Positions 32,561 through 41,619 of a stretch of DNA of 64,000 nt are shown piece by piece (position 1 is the first letter of the stretch; each line of letters begins with the position of its first letter). This stretch comes from Kineosporia mesophila (GTDB lineage Bacteria; Actinomycetota; Actinomycetes; Actinomycetales; Kineosporiaceae), in NCBI RefSeq assembly GCF_021129235.1, contig NZ_JAJOMA010000014.1:62001-126000 (forward strand). Direction: 5' to 3'. The notes under the pieces were generated by a model, which did no database searches, had not been told where the DNA came from, and saw only the letters and a program-made list of their open reading frames with translations. The position numbers were made by a program, and so were the translations under genes.

Positions 32561-35500
32561 GTGTTCTCGAAAATACTGGTGGCGAACCGGGGCGAGATCG
32601 CCGTACGGGCCTTCCGCGCGGCCTACGAGGTCGGCGCCCGCACCGTGGCGGTCTTCCCCTACGAGGACCGCTGGAGCGAGCACCGGCTGAAGGCCGACGA
32701 GTCCTACGAGATCGGCGAGCGCGGGCACCCGGTGCGCGCCTACCTCGACCCGGAGACGATCGTGGCGACGGCCGTGCGGGCCGGGGCCGACGCGATCTAC
32801 CCGGGTTACGGGTTCCTGTCCGAGAACCCGGCCCTGGCCGAGGCCTGTGCCCGGGCCGGCATCACGTTCATCGGGCCGGGCCCGGACGTGCTGGAGCTGA
32901 CCGGCAACAAGGCGCGGGCGATCGCGGCGGCCCGGGCGGCGGGCGTTCCCACGCTCGCCAGTATCGAGCCGACCCGCGACGTCGACGAGCTGGTGGCCGC
33001 GTCGCAGCAGCTGCCCTACCCGCTCTTCGTCAAGGCCGTCGCCGGGGGCGGCGGGCGCGGCATGCGGCGGGTCGACCGCCCGGAGGACCTGCGCGAGGCG
33101 GTCGGGGTCTGCATGCGCGAGGCCGACGGCGCGTTCGGTGACCCGACGGTGTTCATCGAGCAGGCCGTGGTGGACCCGCGGCACATCGAGGTGCAGATCC
33201 TCGCCGACGGCGAGGGGAACGTCATCCATCTGTTCGAGCGCGACTGCTCGGTGCAGCGACGTCACCAGAAGGTCATCGAGATCGCCCCGGCCCCGAATCT
33301 CGACCCGGAACTGCGGACGCAGATGTGCGCGGACGCGGTGCGGTTCGCCCGCGAGATCGGGTACCGGAACGCGGGCACGGTGGAGTTCCTGCTCGCACCC
33401 GACGGCACGTACGTGTTCATCGAGATGAACCCGCGCATCCAGGTCGAGCACACGGTGACCGAGGAGGTCACCGACGTCGACCTGGTGCAGTCGCAGCTGC
33501 GCATCGCCTCGGGCGAGACGCTGGCCGACCTGGGTCTGTCGCAGGACACCGTGCGGCTGCGGGGCGCGGCCCTGCAGTGCCGGATCACCACCGAGGACCC
33601 GGCCAACAACTTCCGCCCGGACACCGGTGTCATCACCACCTACCGCTCTCCCGGCGGCGGGGGCGTGCGGCTGGACGGCGGCACGGCCTACACCGGAGCC
33701 GAGGTCAGCGCGCACTTCGACTCGATGCTGGCCAAGCTCACCTGCCGGGGCCGCACGTTCACCTCGGCGGTGGAGAAGGCCCGCCGCGCCGTGGCCGAGT
33801 TCCGGATCCGCGGGGTCTCCACCAACATCCCGTTCCTGCAGGCGGTGCTGGACGACCCGGACTTCGCCTCCGGGCACGTCACCACCGCCTTCATCGAGAC
33901 CCACCCGCACCTGCTCCAGGCCCGCGGTACCGGCGACCGGGGCAGCAAGCTGCTGACCTACCTGGCGAACGTGACGGTGAACCAGCCGCACGGGCCGGCG
34001 CCGGTGATGCTCGACCCCACGCTGAAGCTTCCCGCCACCGACCTGAACCGCGCCGCACCGCACGGAACCCGGCAGCTGCTGCTGGATCTCGGTCCGCAGG
34101 AGTTCGCCCGCAGCCTGCGAGAGCAGAACCGGGTCGCCGTCACCGACACCACGTTCCGGGACGCCCACCAGTCCTTGCTGGCCACCCGCGTCCGTACGCG
34201 GGACCTCCTGACCGTCGCGCCCCACGTCGCCCGGACCACCCCGCAACTCTGGTCGATCGAGGCCTGGGGCGGGGCGACCTACGACGTGGCGCTGCGGTTC
34301 CTGGCCGAGGACCCGTGGGAGCGCCTGGCATCGCTGCGCGAGGCGGTGCCGAACGTCGCCCTGCAGATGCTGCTGCGCGGCCGCAACACCGTGGGCTACA
34401 CGCCGTACCCGACCCGGGTGACCGACGCGTTCGTGGCCGAGGCCGCGTCCACCGGTATCGACGTGTTCCGCATCTTCGACGCCCTCAACGACGTCGAGCA
34501 GATGCGTCCCGCGATCGAGGCGGTGCGGGCGACCGGCACGACCGTGGCCGAGGTGGCCCTCTGCTACACCGGCGACCTCTCCGACCCGGGCGAGAAGCTC
34601 TACACGCTGGACTACTACCTGCGCCTGGCCCACCGCATCGTGGAGGCCGGGGCGCACGTGCTGTGCATCAAGGACATGGCCGGGCTGTTACGCGCACCGG
34701 CGGCGTCGCGGCTGGTGACGGCGCTGCGGTCGGAGTTCGACCTGCCCGTGCACCTGCACACCCACGACACCGCGGGCGGTCAGCTGGCCACCCTCACCGC
34801 GGCGATCGCGGCCGGGGTGGACGCGGTCGACGCGGCCTGCGCCTCGATGGCCGGCACCACCTCCCAGCCGCCGATGTCCGCGCTGGTGGCCGCGACCGAC
34901 CACAGCGAGCGCGAGACCGGCCTGGATCTGCGGGCGGTCAACGCGCTGGAGCCGTACTGGGAGGCGGTACGCCGGGTCTACGCTCCGTTCGAGTCCGGGC
35001 TGAGCTCGCCGACCGGGCGGGTCTACCGGCACGAGATCCCGGGCGGGCAGCTGTCGAACCTGCGGCAGCAGGCGATCGCGCTGGGCCTGGGCGAGAAGTT
35101 CGAGCAGATCGAGGACATGTACGCCGCGGCGAACGACATCCTGGGCAACGTGCCCAAGGTGACCCCGTCGTCCAAAGTCATCGGCGACCTGGCCCTCTCG
35201 CTCGTGGCGGCCGGGGCCGACCCGGAGGGGTTCGCCCAGCACCCGGGCTCCTTCGACATCCCCGACTCGGTGATCGGTTTCCTGAACGGCGAGCTGGGTG
35301 ACCCGCCCGGCGGCTGGCCCGAGCCGTTCCGCACCCGGGCCCTGGAAGGGCGTTCCTGGACGGCCCCTTCGGAGGAGCTGAGCGCCGAGCAGGAGGAAGC
35401 GCTCGCGGCGGATCCCCGCAAGGCCCTGAACGAGCTCCTGTTCCCCGGCCCGGCAAGAATTTTCGCCGAGGCCCGGTCGACCTACGGCGACACCTCCGGG

Positions 35501-35938
35501 CTGCCCACCCTGGACTACCTCTACGGTCTGCGCCGGGGCGAGGAGCACGTGGTGGAGCTGTCCGAGGGCAAGACCCTGATCATGGGCCTGCAGTCGATCA
35601 GCGAGCCGGACGAGAAGGGCTTCCGCACCGTGATGGCCCGGCTGAACGGGCAGATGCGGCCGATCAGCGTGCGCGACACCAAGATCGCGGCCGAGATCCC
35701 GTCGGCCGAGAAGGCCGATCCGGCCCGGCCCGGGCAGGTGGCCGCGCCGTTCCAGGGCGTGGTGACGCTGGTGGTGGCCGCGGGCGACAAGGTGGCCGCC
35801 GGGGACACGGTCGCCACGATCGAGGCGATGAAGATGGAGGCCTCGATCACCGCCCCGGTCGAGGGCGTGGTGCAGCGGCTGGCCTTCAGCGGGGTGCAGA
35901 GCGTGGACGGTGGTGACCTGGTGCTCGAACTGGCCTAG
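32561..35938 (+). CDS. pyc: Pyruvate carboxylase
   Basis: A 1125-residue single-chain enzyme that makes oxaloacetate from pyruvate, bicarbonate and ATP (anaplerosis). Biotin carboxylase domain 1-450 (ILVANRGEIAVRAFRA; ATP-grasp KAVAGGGGRGMRRV; EMNPRIQVEHTVTEEV). Carboxyltransferase barrel about 525-800 (TDTTFRDAHQSLLATRVRT; LHTHDTAGGQ). PYC-OADA central domain 800-1000, then the biotinyl domain with EAMKMEAS and the biotin Lys1091, 34 residues from the end. Length is normal. The GTG start has GGAG 8 bases upstream. It ends at a palindromic terminator shared with deoC. Confidence 0.97.
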   Translation: MFSKILVANRGEIAVRAFRAAYEVGARTVAVFPYEDRWSEHRLKADESYEIGERGHPVRAYLDPETIVATAVRAGADAIYPGYGFLSENPALAEACARAGITFIGPGPDVLELTGNKARAIAAARAAGVPTLASIEPTRDVDELVAASQQLPYPLFVKAVAGGGGRGMRRVDRPEDLREAVGVCMREADGAFGDPTVFIEQAVVDPRHIEVQILADGEGNVIHLFERDCSVQRRHQKVIEIAPAPNLDPELRTQMCADAVRFAREIGYRNAGTVEFLLAPDGTYVFIEMNPRIQVEHTVTEEVTDVDLVQSQLRIASGETLADLGLSQDTVRLRGAALQCRITTEDPANNFRPDTGVITTYRSPGGGGVRLDGGTAYTGAEVSAHFDSMLAKLTCRGRTFTSAVEKARRAVAEFRIRGVSTNIPFLQAVLDDPDFASGHVTTAFIETHPHLLQARGTGDRGSKLLTYLANVTVNQPHGPAPVMLDPTLKLPATDLNRAAPHGTRQLLLDLGPQEFARSLREQNRVAVTDTTFRDAHQSLLATRVRTRDLLTVAPHVARTTPQLWSIEAWGGATYDVALRFLAEDPWERLASLREAVPNVALQMLLRGRNTVGYTPYPTRVTDAFVAEAASTGIDVFRIFDALNDVEQMRPAIEAVRATGTTVAEVALCYTGDLSDPGEKLYTLDYYLRLAHRIVEAGAHVLCIKDMAGLLRAPAASRLVTALRSEFDLPVHLHTHDTAGGQLATLTAAIAAGVDAVDAACASMAGTTSQPPMSALVAATDHSERETGLDLRAVNALEPYWEAVRRVYAPFESGLSSPTGRVYRHEIPGGQLSNLRQQAIALGLGEKFEQIEDMYAAANDILGNVPKVTPSSKVIGDLALSLVAAGADPEGFAQHPGSFDIPDSVIGFLNGELGDPPGGWPEPFRTRALEGRSWTAPSEELSAEQEEALAADPRKALNELLFPGPARIFAEARSTYGDTSGLPTLDYLYGLRRGEEHVVELSEGKTLIMGLQSISEPDEKGFRTVMARLNGQMRPISVRDTKIAAEIPSAEKADPARPGQVAAPFQGVVTLVVAAGDKVAAGDTVATIEAMKMEASITAPVEGVVQRLAFSGVQSVDGGDLVLELA

Positions 35939-35997
35939 CCGTTCAGCCCTCTGCCCGGATCTTCTGTGCGCTGCTCAGACCCTTCCGCCGTGGTCGG

Positions 35998-36023
35998 GCA
36001 AACCTTCCCCGGGGAAGGTTTGC
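35998..36023. terminator. Bidirectional terminator between pyc and deoC
   Basis: GCAAACCTTCCCC (35998-36010) is followed by its exact complement GGGGAAGGTTTGC (36011-36023): a 26-bp perfect palindrome between convergent genes. There is no U-tract on either side, as is common for actinobacterial terminators. Confidence 0.8.
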
Positions 36024-36041
36024 ACGATCACGGAAGGGTTT

Positions 36042-36716
36042 TCAGTAGGCGCTCGTCGATGCCTGGCCCGCCAGCACGGTGCGCGCCGACGACAGACCGA
36101 GGCGGGTGGCACCGGCGGCGATCATCGCCTCGGCGTCCTCGAGGGTCCGGATGCCGCCGGAGGCCTTGATCCGCACCTGCGGGCTGATGGCCGCGCGCAT
36201 CACCTCGACGGCGTGCACGGTGGCGCCGCCGGTCGGGTGGAAACCGGTGGAGGTCTTCACGAAGTCGGCGCCGGCGCGGGTCGCGGCCCGGCACACGGCG
36301 GTCAGCTGCTCGTCGGTCAGGGCGGCCGACTCGACGATCACCTTGAGCAGGTGCGGGGCGGGGACCGCGGCCCGGACGGCGGCGATCTCCTGCTCGGTCG
36401 TGGAGTAGTCACCGGACACCGCGGCGCCGACGTTGATCACCATGTCGATCTCGTCCGCCCCCTCGGCGACGGAGCGCTTCGCCTCGTCGGCCTTCACGGC
36501 GGCACTGTGGGCGCCGCTGGGGAAACCGCACACCGTCACGACCGCGAGATCCGAACCGGCCGCAGCCTCCTTGGCGACGGTCACCAGGGACGGCGACACG
36601 CACACACCGAACACGGCGAGCTCCCGGGCGTCGGCGACGAGCTTGCGCACGTCGTCGGGCGTGGCTTCCGGCTTGAGCAGCGTCTGGTCGATGTAACGGG
36701 CGAGGTTCTCGGTCAT
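36042..36716 (-). CDS. deoC: Deoxyribose-phosphate aldolase
   Basis: A 224-residue class I aldolase that splits 2-deoxyribose-5-phosphate into acetaldehyde and glyceraldehyde-3-phosphate. The Schiff-base lysine is Lys154 in ADFVKTSTGF. Other motifs are IDQTLLKPEAT, VCGFPSGAHS, EIDMVINVGA and IKASGGIRTLEDA. It is a TIM barrel of normal length. ATG 36716 has GGTGAG upstream; in-frame extension to 36899 would cross a hairpin and is rejected. It is a single gene with no deoA/cdd neighbours. Confidence 0.95.
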   Translation of the reverse strand: MTENLARYIDQTLLKPEATPDDVRKLVADARELAVFGVCVSPSLVTVAKEAAAGSDLAVVTVCGFPSGAHSAAVKADEAKRSVAEGADEIDMVINVGAAVSGDYSTTEQEIAAVRAAVPAPHLLKVIVESAALTDEQLTAVCRAATRAGADFVKTSTGFHPTGGATVHAVEVMRAAISPQVRIKASGGIRTLEDAEAMIAAGATRLGLSSARTVLAGQASTSAY

Positions 36717-36814
36717 GGTTCTCACCCTACGGGGCCGCCGGGAGACGATCGGCAGCCGGTCGGCGGTGCCCGGGCAACTGAACAACCCACCATGGAGGAC
36801 GAGCCTCAGGACGC

Positions 36815-36844
36815 GGAGGGCCCGCTCACGGGGGTGGGCCCTCC
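36815..36844. other. GC hairpin in the deoC-GNAT intergenic region
   Basis: GGAGGGCCC (36815-36823) and GGGCCCTCC (36836-36844) form a 9-bp perfect stem with a 12-base loop, about 80 bp before the GNAT start. No gene ends here, so it is not an ordinary terminator. It could be a leader hairpin for the GNAT gene or leftover sequence. Confidence 0.4.
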
Positions 36845-36922
36845 CGGTATTCGGCCGGACCAGCGTGACGCCCTTCCGAAAAGTGGCGGCGCCCACCACT
36901 CCTTCTCCGGTAGAAAGTGGTC

Positions 36923-37753
36923 ATGGCCTGGCGCACCGCAGAATCCCTGCCCGCCCTCGTGCGCGCCGCCGGCGGTCTCTGGGCCACCGATCGCGCCCGG
37001 CACACGCTCTTCCTGAGCCTCAGCTCCCGGGCCCTGGAGCCGGACGGCCCCGCGCACACGGGTGGCTGGTGGCAGGCGACCGACGGCGCCGTGACCGGAA
37101 GCTACCTGCTCACAACCATCCGGACCCTGATCCTCGGCCCCCTCCCACCCGATGCCGGCCGGGCCCTGGCCGTCGAACTGGCCGACCGGGGAACCTCCGT
37201 CCAGGCGGTGCAGGGCCCCCGGGACACGGTCGAGGAGTTCACCGCCACCTGGGAGCCCCGCACCGCGCGGTCCCGGGCCGGCGAGATGGCCCAGAAACTC
37301 TTCCACCTCGAGCAGCTGATCAAGCCCTACCCGTGGCCCGCCGGTTCCGCCCGCACCGCCCTGCCCCCGGACCGCGGCCTGCTGCTGGACTGGTTCCGCG
37401 CGTTCGGCGACGAGACCGGCGCGGTCGTCGACCTGCCGGCCTCGGTCGACGACCGCCTCGCCACCGGATCACTGACCCTGTGGGAGGTGGACGGGCACCC
37501 GGTCTCGCTGGCCGGCACCACCGTCCCCACCGGCGGCACCTCCCGCGTCACCTCGGTGTACACGCCACCTTCGTTGCGCGGCAAGGGTTATGCCGCGGGC
37601 GCGGTGACCGCGAGCATCCGCCGCGCCATCCGCGAGGGCGCCACCACGGTCGTGCTCTTCACCGATCTGGCGAACCCCACGAGCAATGCCCTCTACCGCC
37701 GGCTGGGTTTCGAGCCCGAGACCGACTTCCTGCAGATCACCTACGCCGGATAA
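36923..37753 (+). CDS. GNAT-family N-acetyltransferase
   Basis: A 276-residue protein. The first ~140 residues are a helical/degenerate GNAT-like half (HTGGWWQATDGAVTGSYLL). The C-terminal half is a true GNAT domain with SRVTSVYTPPSLRGKGYAAG (motif A with R-G-K-G-Y-A) and FTDLANPTSNALYRRLGFEP (motif B). This two-part build matches actinobacterial acetyltransferases that use acetyl-CoA on unknown substrates. ATG 36923 is chosen over GTG 36917. Confidence 0.88.
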   Translation: MAWRTAESLPALVRAAGGLWATDRARHTLFLSLSSRALEPDGPAHTGGWWQATDGAVTGSYLLTTIRTLILGPLPPDAGRALAVELADRGTSVQAVQGPRDTVEEFTATWEPRTARSRAGEMAQKLFHLEQLIKPYPWPAGSARTALPPDRGLLLDWFRAFGDETGAVVDLPASVDDRLATGSLTLWEVDGHPVSLAGTTVPTGGTSRVTSVYTPPSLRGKGYAAGAVTASIRRAIREGATTVVLFTDLANPTSNALYRRLGFEPETDFLQITYAG

Positions 37754-37850
37754 GGGCCCGATCCGGTGCGGCCCTTCCCAGACGGGGATCGCCGATCCAT
37801 GGATGAGTGGACTCTGCCACCCGGCCCGCAGGCGGCGCAGGCTGTCGCCC

Positions 37851-38618
37851 ATGGACATCACCAACAGCACCGTTCTCATCGCCGGCGGCACCAGTGGCCT
37901 GGGGCTCGGCATCGCCCGCAAGCTCGCCGCGGCCGGTAGCACCGTCATCGTCGGGGGCCGCCGGGCCGGCCTGCTCGCCACCATCGCCGCCCAGAACCCG
38001 GGCATCGGCACCGTGGAGATCGACGTCACCGACGACGCCTCCGTGGCCGCGGCCCGCGACGCGGTGCTCGCGCAGTACCCCGGCCTGAGCGCCGTGATCA
38101 CCATGTCGGGCATCATGATTGCCGAAGACCTGCGCAAGGCTGACCATTTCGAGACGACCCGGCGCACGGTCGAGACGAACCTGCTCGGCACCGTCCGCGT
38201 ACTGGACGCGTTCACCCCGCACTTCCTCCAGCGCGGCACCGGCACCCTCGTCACCGTGACGTCGGGCATCGCGTTCGTGCCGTTCCCGCTGACCCCGGCC
38301 TACGGGGCGACGAAGGCGGGCATCCACTCGTACACCGAGTCGCTGCGCGAGCAGCTGGCCGGCACCGGTGTCGAGGTCACCGAGCTGATCCCGCCGCTGG
38401 TGGCGACCACGCTGATGGGTGACGACCAGGCGAACGACCCGAACGCCATGCCGCTGCAGGACTTCGTCGACGAGTCGGTGGGCCTGCTCTCCCAGCAGCC
38501 CACGCCGCGCGAGGTCACGGTGGAGCGGGTCAGGGCCCAGCGCCACGCGGTGGTCAACGGCATCTACGACCAGATGCTGACCCGGTTCTCCGGGGCCCTC
38601 GCCGCCCTGGGGCGTTAA
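37851..38618 (+). CDS. Short-chain dehydrogenase/reductase (DltE-like)
   Basis: A 255-residue classical SDR. The NAD(P)-binding motif is IAGGTSGLGLGIA (residues about 10-22), the conserved Asp is in EIDVTDD, and the catalytic Ser is in VTVTSGIAF, with Tyr-x3-Lys in AYGATKAGIHSYTESL. The usual NNAG is replaced by ITMSGIM. It resembles DltE-type oxidoreductases; the substrate is unknown. It ends in a 4-bp overlap with the convergent trpF gene. Confidence 0.9.
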   Translation: MDITNSTVLIAGGTSGLGLGIARKLAAAGSTVIVGGRRAGLLATIAAQNPGIGTVEIDVTDDASVAAARDAVLAQYPGLSAVITMSGIMIAEDLRKADHFETTRRTVETNLLGTVRVLDAFTPHFLQRGTGTLVTVTSGIAFVPFPLTPAYGATKAGIHSYTESLREQLAGTGVEVTELIPPLVATTLMGDDQANDPNAMPLQDFVDESVGLLSQQPTPREVTVERVRAQRHAVVNGIYDQMLTRFSGALAALGR

Positions 38619-39229
38619 GCGCGCGCGTTCGCGACGAACTGCCGGATCTTCGCGTGATCCTTCACCCCGCGCGCCGATTCCACGCCGCTGGACACGTCGA
38701 CACCGTCGGGGCGCAGATTCTCGATCTGCGCCCCGACGTTGCCGACCCCCAGGCCACCGGCCAGGATCCACGGCGTGCGGGGCAGGAGAGCCCGGTCGGG
38801 AACCTCCATGAGCCGGCCCTGGCCGGGTTCCGGAGCGTCCAGGAGAAGACGGGCATCAACAGTGGACGAGGAACCGCCCGCGACGTACTCGGCCAGCGAC
38901 AGCGCCCGCATCACCGTGAACCCCGCGTCCACGGCCTGTTGCAGGTCGGCGTCGGGCTCACCGCCGTGGAACTGGACGGTGCGCACGCCACCCTCCCGGG
39001 CCACGCGCAGCACCTCCTCGACCGGCCGCCCCCGCACCACCAGGACGGTCTCGACCGGAACGTCACCCCGCCCGTCCACCATCAGCGCGTCGACGATCGA
39101 CCGGATCTGCGCCGGCTCGACGTGACGCGGACTGGCCGGGTGGTAGACGAAACCGATCGCGTCGGCCCCGGCGTCCACGGCCACTCGGGCTGACGGCAGG
39201 TCACGCAGGCCACAGATCTTCACGAACAC
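38615..39229 (-). CDS. trpF: Phosphoribosylanthranilate isomerase
   Basis: A 204-residue (beta/alpha)8 enzyme of tryptophan synthesis. It has the catalytic Cys in VKICGLRD (residues 3-10), GFVYHPASPRHV, VQFHGGEPD, the general-acid Asp region LLLDAPEPGQG, and the phosphate-binding WILAGGLGVGNV and DVSSGVESARGVKD. Many actinobacteria lack trpF because PriA does both the His and Trp steps, so a separate TrpF, here outside any trp operon, is notable. It may be redundant or acquired. Confidence 0.95.
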   Translation of the reverse strand: MFVKICGLRDLPSARVAVDAGADAIGFVYHPASPRHVEPAQIRSIVDALMVDGRGDVPVETVLVVRGRPVEEVLRVAREGGVRTVQFHGGEPDADLQQAVDAGFTVMRALSLAEYVAGGSSSTVDARLLLDAPEPGQGRLMEVPDRALLPRTPWILAGGLGVGNVGAQIENLRPDGVDVSSGVESARGVKDHAKIRQFVANARA

Positions 39230-39241
39230 CGGGCCATTCTG

Positions 39242-40243
39242 TCAGGACGCCTTCCAGCCCAGTTCCGGGGCGATCAGCTCGGTGGTGTCACGCAGGATCT
39301 GCTCGTAGTCCTCCCGGACGAACTCGTAGGGCAGCTCCAGGCGCAGCTCCGAGACCTCGGCCAGCACCGGGTCGGCGTGCAGCTTCTGGAGGATCTCGTC
39401 GCTCGGGCCGACCAGGTCCGCCCCGACGTGCATGCGCCGGCCGCCGAACTCGACCGGGGCCAGGGTGCGCTCGTGCCGGCTCGCCGCGTACGCGCGGTAG
39501 CGCTCGCGGGTGGCCCGCGAGGCACTGTCGAACGGCACGATCACCCGGCCCAGGGCGACACGACCGGCGCAGAGCTGCCGGTACTCGCGCACCAGCCGGA
39601 GCTGGGACTGCAGGAACGTCTCCTGCTCCGCGGCCACGATGTTGCCGGTGAGCAGGTTGAGCCCCTGCTCCCCCGCCCAGCGCACCGAGCGGATGCTGCC
39701 CCCGCCGTACCAGACCCGGCCGGCCAGGCCCGGGCTGTACGGCTGGAGCCGGGGCCGCTGCACGTTGCCCGGTGAGCGGATCACCGTGTCGTCGTCGCCG
39801 AGGAAGTCGCCCCGCAGGTTGGCCAGGAGCCGCTCGATACGCCCGTACGACAGGTCGTAGGTGTGCCAGTCGCCGTCGAAGACCAGGTGCCCCATCAGGT
39901 CGGCGTGCGGGGGCACGCCCGCGCTGAAGCCGGGCTGCAGCCGCCCGCGCGAGAGCACGTCGGACAGGGCCAGGTCCTCGGCCAGCCGGAAGGGACTCTC
40001 GTAACCGATCGGGATCACCGCGGTACCGAGCTCGATGCGGCGGGTGCGCTGACCGGCCGCGGCCAGGAACACCGCCGCCGAGCCGACACCGTGCTCCAGA
40101 TGGCGCTGGCGGATCCAGCCGCCGTCGAAACCCAGGGCCTCGCCGTACTCGAAGAGCTGGAGAGTGTCCTCGAGACCGGAGTACGGATCGTCGTCGTCGA
40201 AGTTGCCGGGAGTCAGGAACGCCAGGGAGGTAATGGCCGGCAT
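39242..40243 (-). CDS. Luciferase-like (LLM class) flavin-dependent oxidoreductase
   Basis: A 333-residue LLM-class protein: ALGFDGGWIRQRHLEHGVGS, then RIELGTAVIPIGYESPFRLAEDLALSDVLSRGR, and VWYGGGSIRSVRWAGEQGLNLLTG. It should use FMNH2 or F420; the substrate is unclear. ATG 40243 is preceded by an AAGGCGG stretch. It is in the same direction as trpF with a 12-bp gap, so trpF may be co-transcribed with it. A TCTCTA-N9-TAGAGA dyad lies 42 bp upstream. Confidence 0.88.
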   Translation of the reverse strand: MPAITSLAFLTPGNFDDDDPYSGLEDTLQLFEYGEALGFDGGWIRQRHLEHGVGSAAVFLAAAGQRTRRIELGTAVIPIGYESPFRLAEDLALSDVLSRGRLQPGFSAGVPPHADLMGHLVFDGDWHTYDLSYGRIERLLANLRGDFLGDDDTVIRSPGNVQRPRLQPYSPGLAGRVWYGGGSIRSVRWAGEQGLNLLTGNIVAAEQETFLQSQLRLVREYRQLCAGRVALGRVIVPFDSASRATRERYRAYAASRHERTLAPVEFGGRRMHVGADLVGPSDEILQKLHADPVLAEVSELRLELPYEFVREDYEQILRDTTELIAPELGWKAS

Positions 40244-40284
40244 GCTCGGTTCGGACCGCCTTCCGTTTCTCTGCACCACCACAT

Positions 40285-40305
40285 TCTCTACTGAAGCAAT
40301 AGAGA
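40285..40305. promoter_or_regulatory. Possible operator upstream of the LLM gene
   Basis: TCTCTA (40285-40290) and TAGAGA (40300-40305) form a 6-bp dyad around CTGAAGCAA in a locally AT-rich stretch 42 bp before the start. No regulator gene is adjacent. Confidence 0.4.
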
Positions 40306-40476
40306 TTACGGGACGTCCGGTCGGATCACCACGGATGGGCGAGGAAAACTTCCACCCCCGACCCGACCCTCCCCACAGCCGATGCAGCCACCATCACCGC
40401 AAACGCCCACTGCGGTCCTGGCCAGAACCGGGCCTCGACGCGGACGCGTAGCGGGCCCGAGAGGGACGGCCCGCGG

Positions 40477-40695
40477 GCGGCCGATCTCCTGCGGGCCGAC
40501 GGCGTGGTCACCATGGAGACCGGTACCGTCCCGGAGGCCACCGACCGGGGCTTCCGGATCGGTGGCGACGAGTTCGCGGTGCGCCACCTGGGTGAGGCCG
40601 CGGAACGACCGAACGCCCGCGCCGACGAGGCCCTCCACCGGGAGAAGAACCGCCGGCGCGAACGTGATCAGGTCAGGCGAACCAGGCGTCCGTGA
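40477..40695 (+). pseudogene. Remnant of a GGDEF domain gene
   Basis: The frame reads AADLLRADG, then DRGFRIGGDEFAVRHLGEAA, then ADEALHREKNRR, TGA at 40695. These are the start of the active-site loop (R-x-GGDEF-AV) and the C-terminal ADxALYxAKxxGRN element of diguanylate cyclases, but the 60-70 residues between them are reduced to about 12, and everything before AADLLRA is missing. It is not functional as a cyclase. Its end overlaps the betaine-binding-protein stop. The gap 40306-40476 shows nothing else recognisable. Confidence 0.6.
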
Positions 40696-41593
40696 TCTTC
40701 TGGTTGTCCAAGGCCCACTTCCGCGCGGTCTCGGCCTCCTGGCCGGACCCCGCCTCCTGGATCCGGGACATCAGCCCGGCGAGGGCGTCGTCCTCGATCC
40801 GGTAGTTCTTCAGCCAGCCCGCGACCTCGGGGTTCGCCTCGCTGAAGCCCCTGGTGGCGATGGTGGTGAGCTGGTCGGGGTCGCCCCAGTTGCCGTCCGG
40901 GTCGTCGAGCGTCTTGATCGGGAACTTGCCGAACGCCCAGTGCGGCGTCCAGAGCGTCACCACGATGTCCTGCTGACGCCTGATCGACGACTGGAGCTCG
41001 GCGAGCATCGCCGCGGTGCTGCCCTCGACCAGGGTGAAGTCGTCCAGGCCGTACTTCGGCATGATGCTCTCGCGCATCACCTTCATCTCACCGGCGCCGG
41101 CCTCGATCCCGACGACGCGCCCGCCGAAGTTGCTCCTGCGGCTCCTCAGGTCGGCGATCGAGCTGATGTCCGTGTACTCGGGTACCGCCAGCACCAGGGT
41201 GCCGTTGGTCCACGTGCCGACGGTCTCCAGGTCGTCCTCGAACCGGTCCCAGTAGTCGGCGTGGGTGCCGGGCAGCCAGGCGTCCATGTACAGGTCGATC
41301 TGGCCGTTCGCGACACCGGTGAAGGTGCTGGCGACGTCGAGGTCCTGGAGCGTCACGCTGTAGCCGCGCTGCTCGAGCAGCACCTTCCAGAGGTTGGTCG
41401 AGGCGATGCACTCGTCCCAGCCGGCCACCACGGCCATGCTGAGCGTCTTGCTGTCCCCGTCGTCGCCGTTGCTCGAACCGGAGCCCGAACCGCCGCTGAA
41501 CCGGGCGGTCTGGCCGCTGCACGCGGCCAGACCGGCGGTGGTGGCGGCCACCAGGCCGCCAAGCAGGGAACGCCTGCTGAAACTGCTTGTCAC
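40673..41593 (-). CDS. Glycine betaine/choline-type ABC substrate-binding lipoprotein
   Basis: A 306-residue OpuAC-family binding protein. The N-terminus has a Tat motif (FSRRSLLGG) followed by a lipobox (LAAC), so it is probably a Tat-exported lipoprotein. The mature domain (about 50-300) shows SMAVVAGWDECIASTNLWKV, DLYMDAWLPGTHADYWDRF (Trp/Asp of the quaternary-amine pocket), IGIEAGAGEM-like VVGIEAGAGEMKV, and VVTLWTPHWAFGKF. Aromatic residues suggest glycine betaine, choline or proline betaine. GTG 41593 follows GGGAG by 9 bases. It is the third gene of proV-proW-proX order. Confidence 0.93.
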   Translation of the reverse strand: MTSSFSRRSLLGGLVAATTAGLAACSGQTARFSGGSGSGSSNGDDGDSKTLSMAVVAGWDECIASTNLWKVLLEQRGYSVTLQDLDVASTFTGVANGQIDLYMDAWLPGTHADYWDRFEDDLETVGTWTNGTLVLAVPEYTDISSIADLRSRRSNFGGRVVGIEAGAGEMKVMRESIMPKYGLDDFTLVEGSTAAMLAELQSSIRRQQDIVVTLWTPHWAFGKFPIKTLDDPDGNWGDPDQLTTIATRGFSEANPEVAGWLKNYRIEDDALAGLMSRIQEAGSGQEAETARKWALDNQKITDAWFA

Positions 41594-41619
41594 GATTGAT
41601 TTCTCCCTTTCGGAAGGCT

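Noticed and set aside
32546-34657. 703-codon minus-strand ORF opposite pyruvate carboxylase
   Set aside because: Antisense shadow. The plus strand carries all biotin carboxylase motifs.
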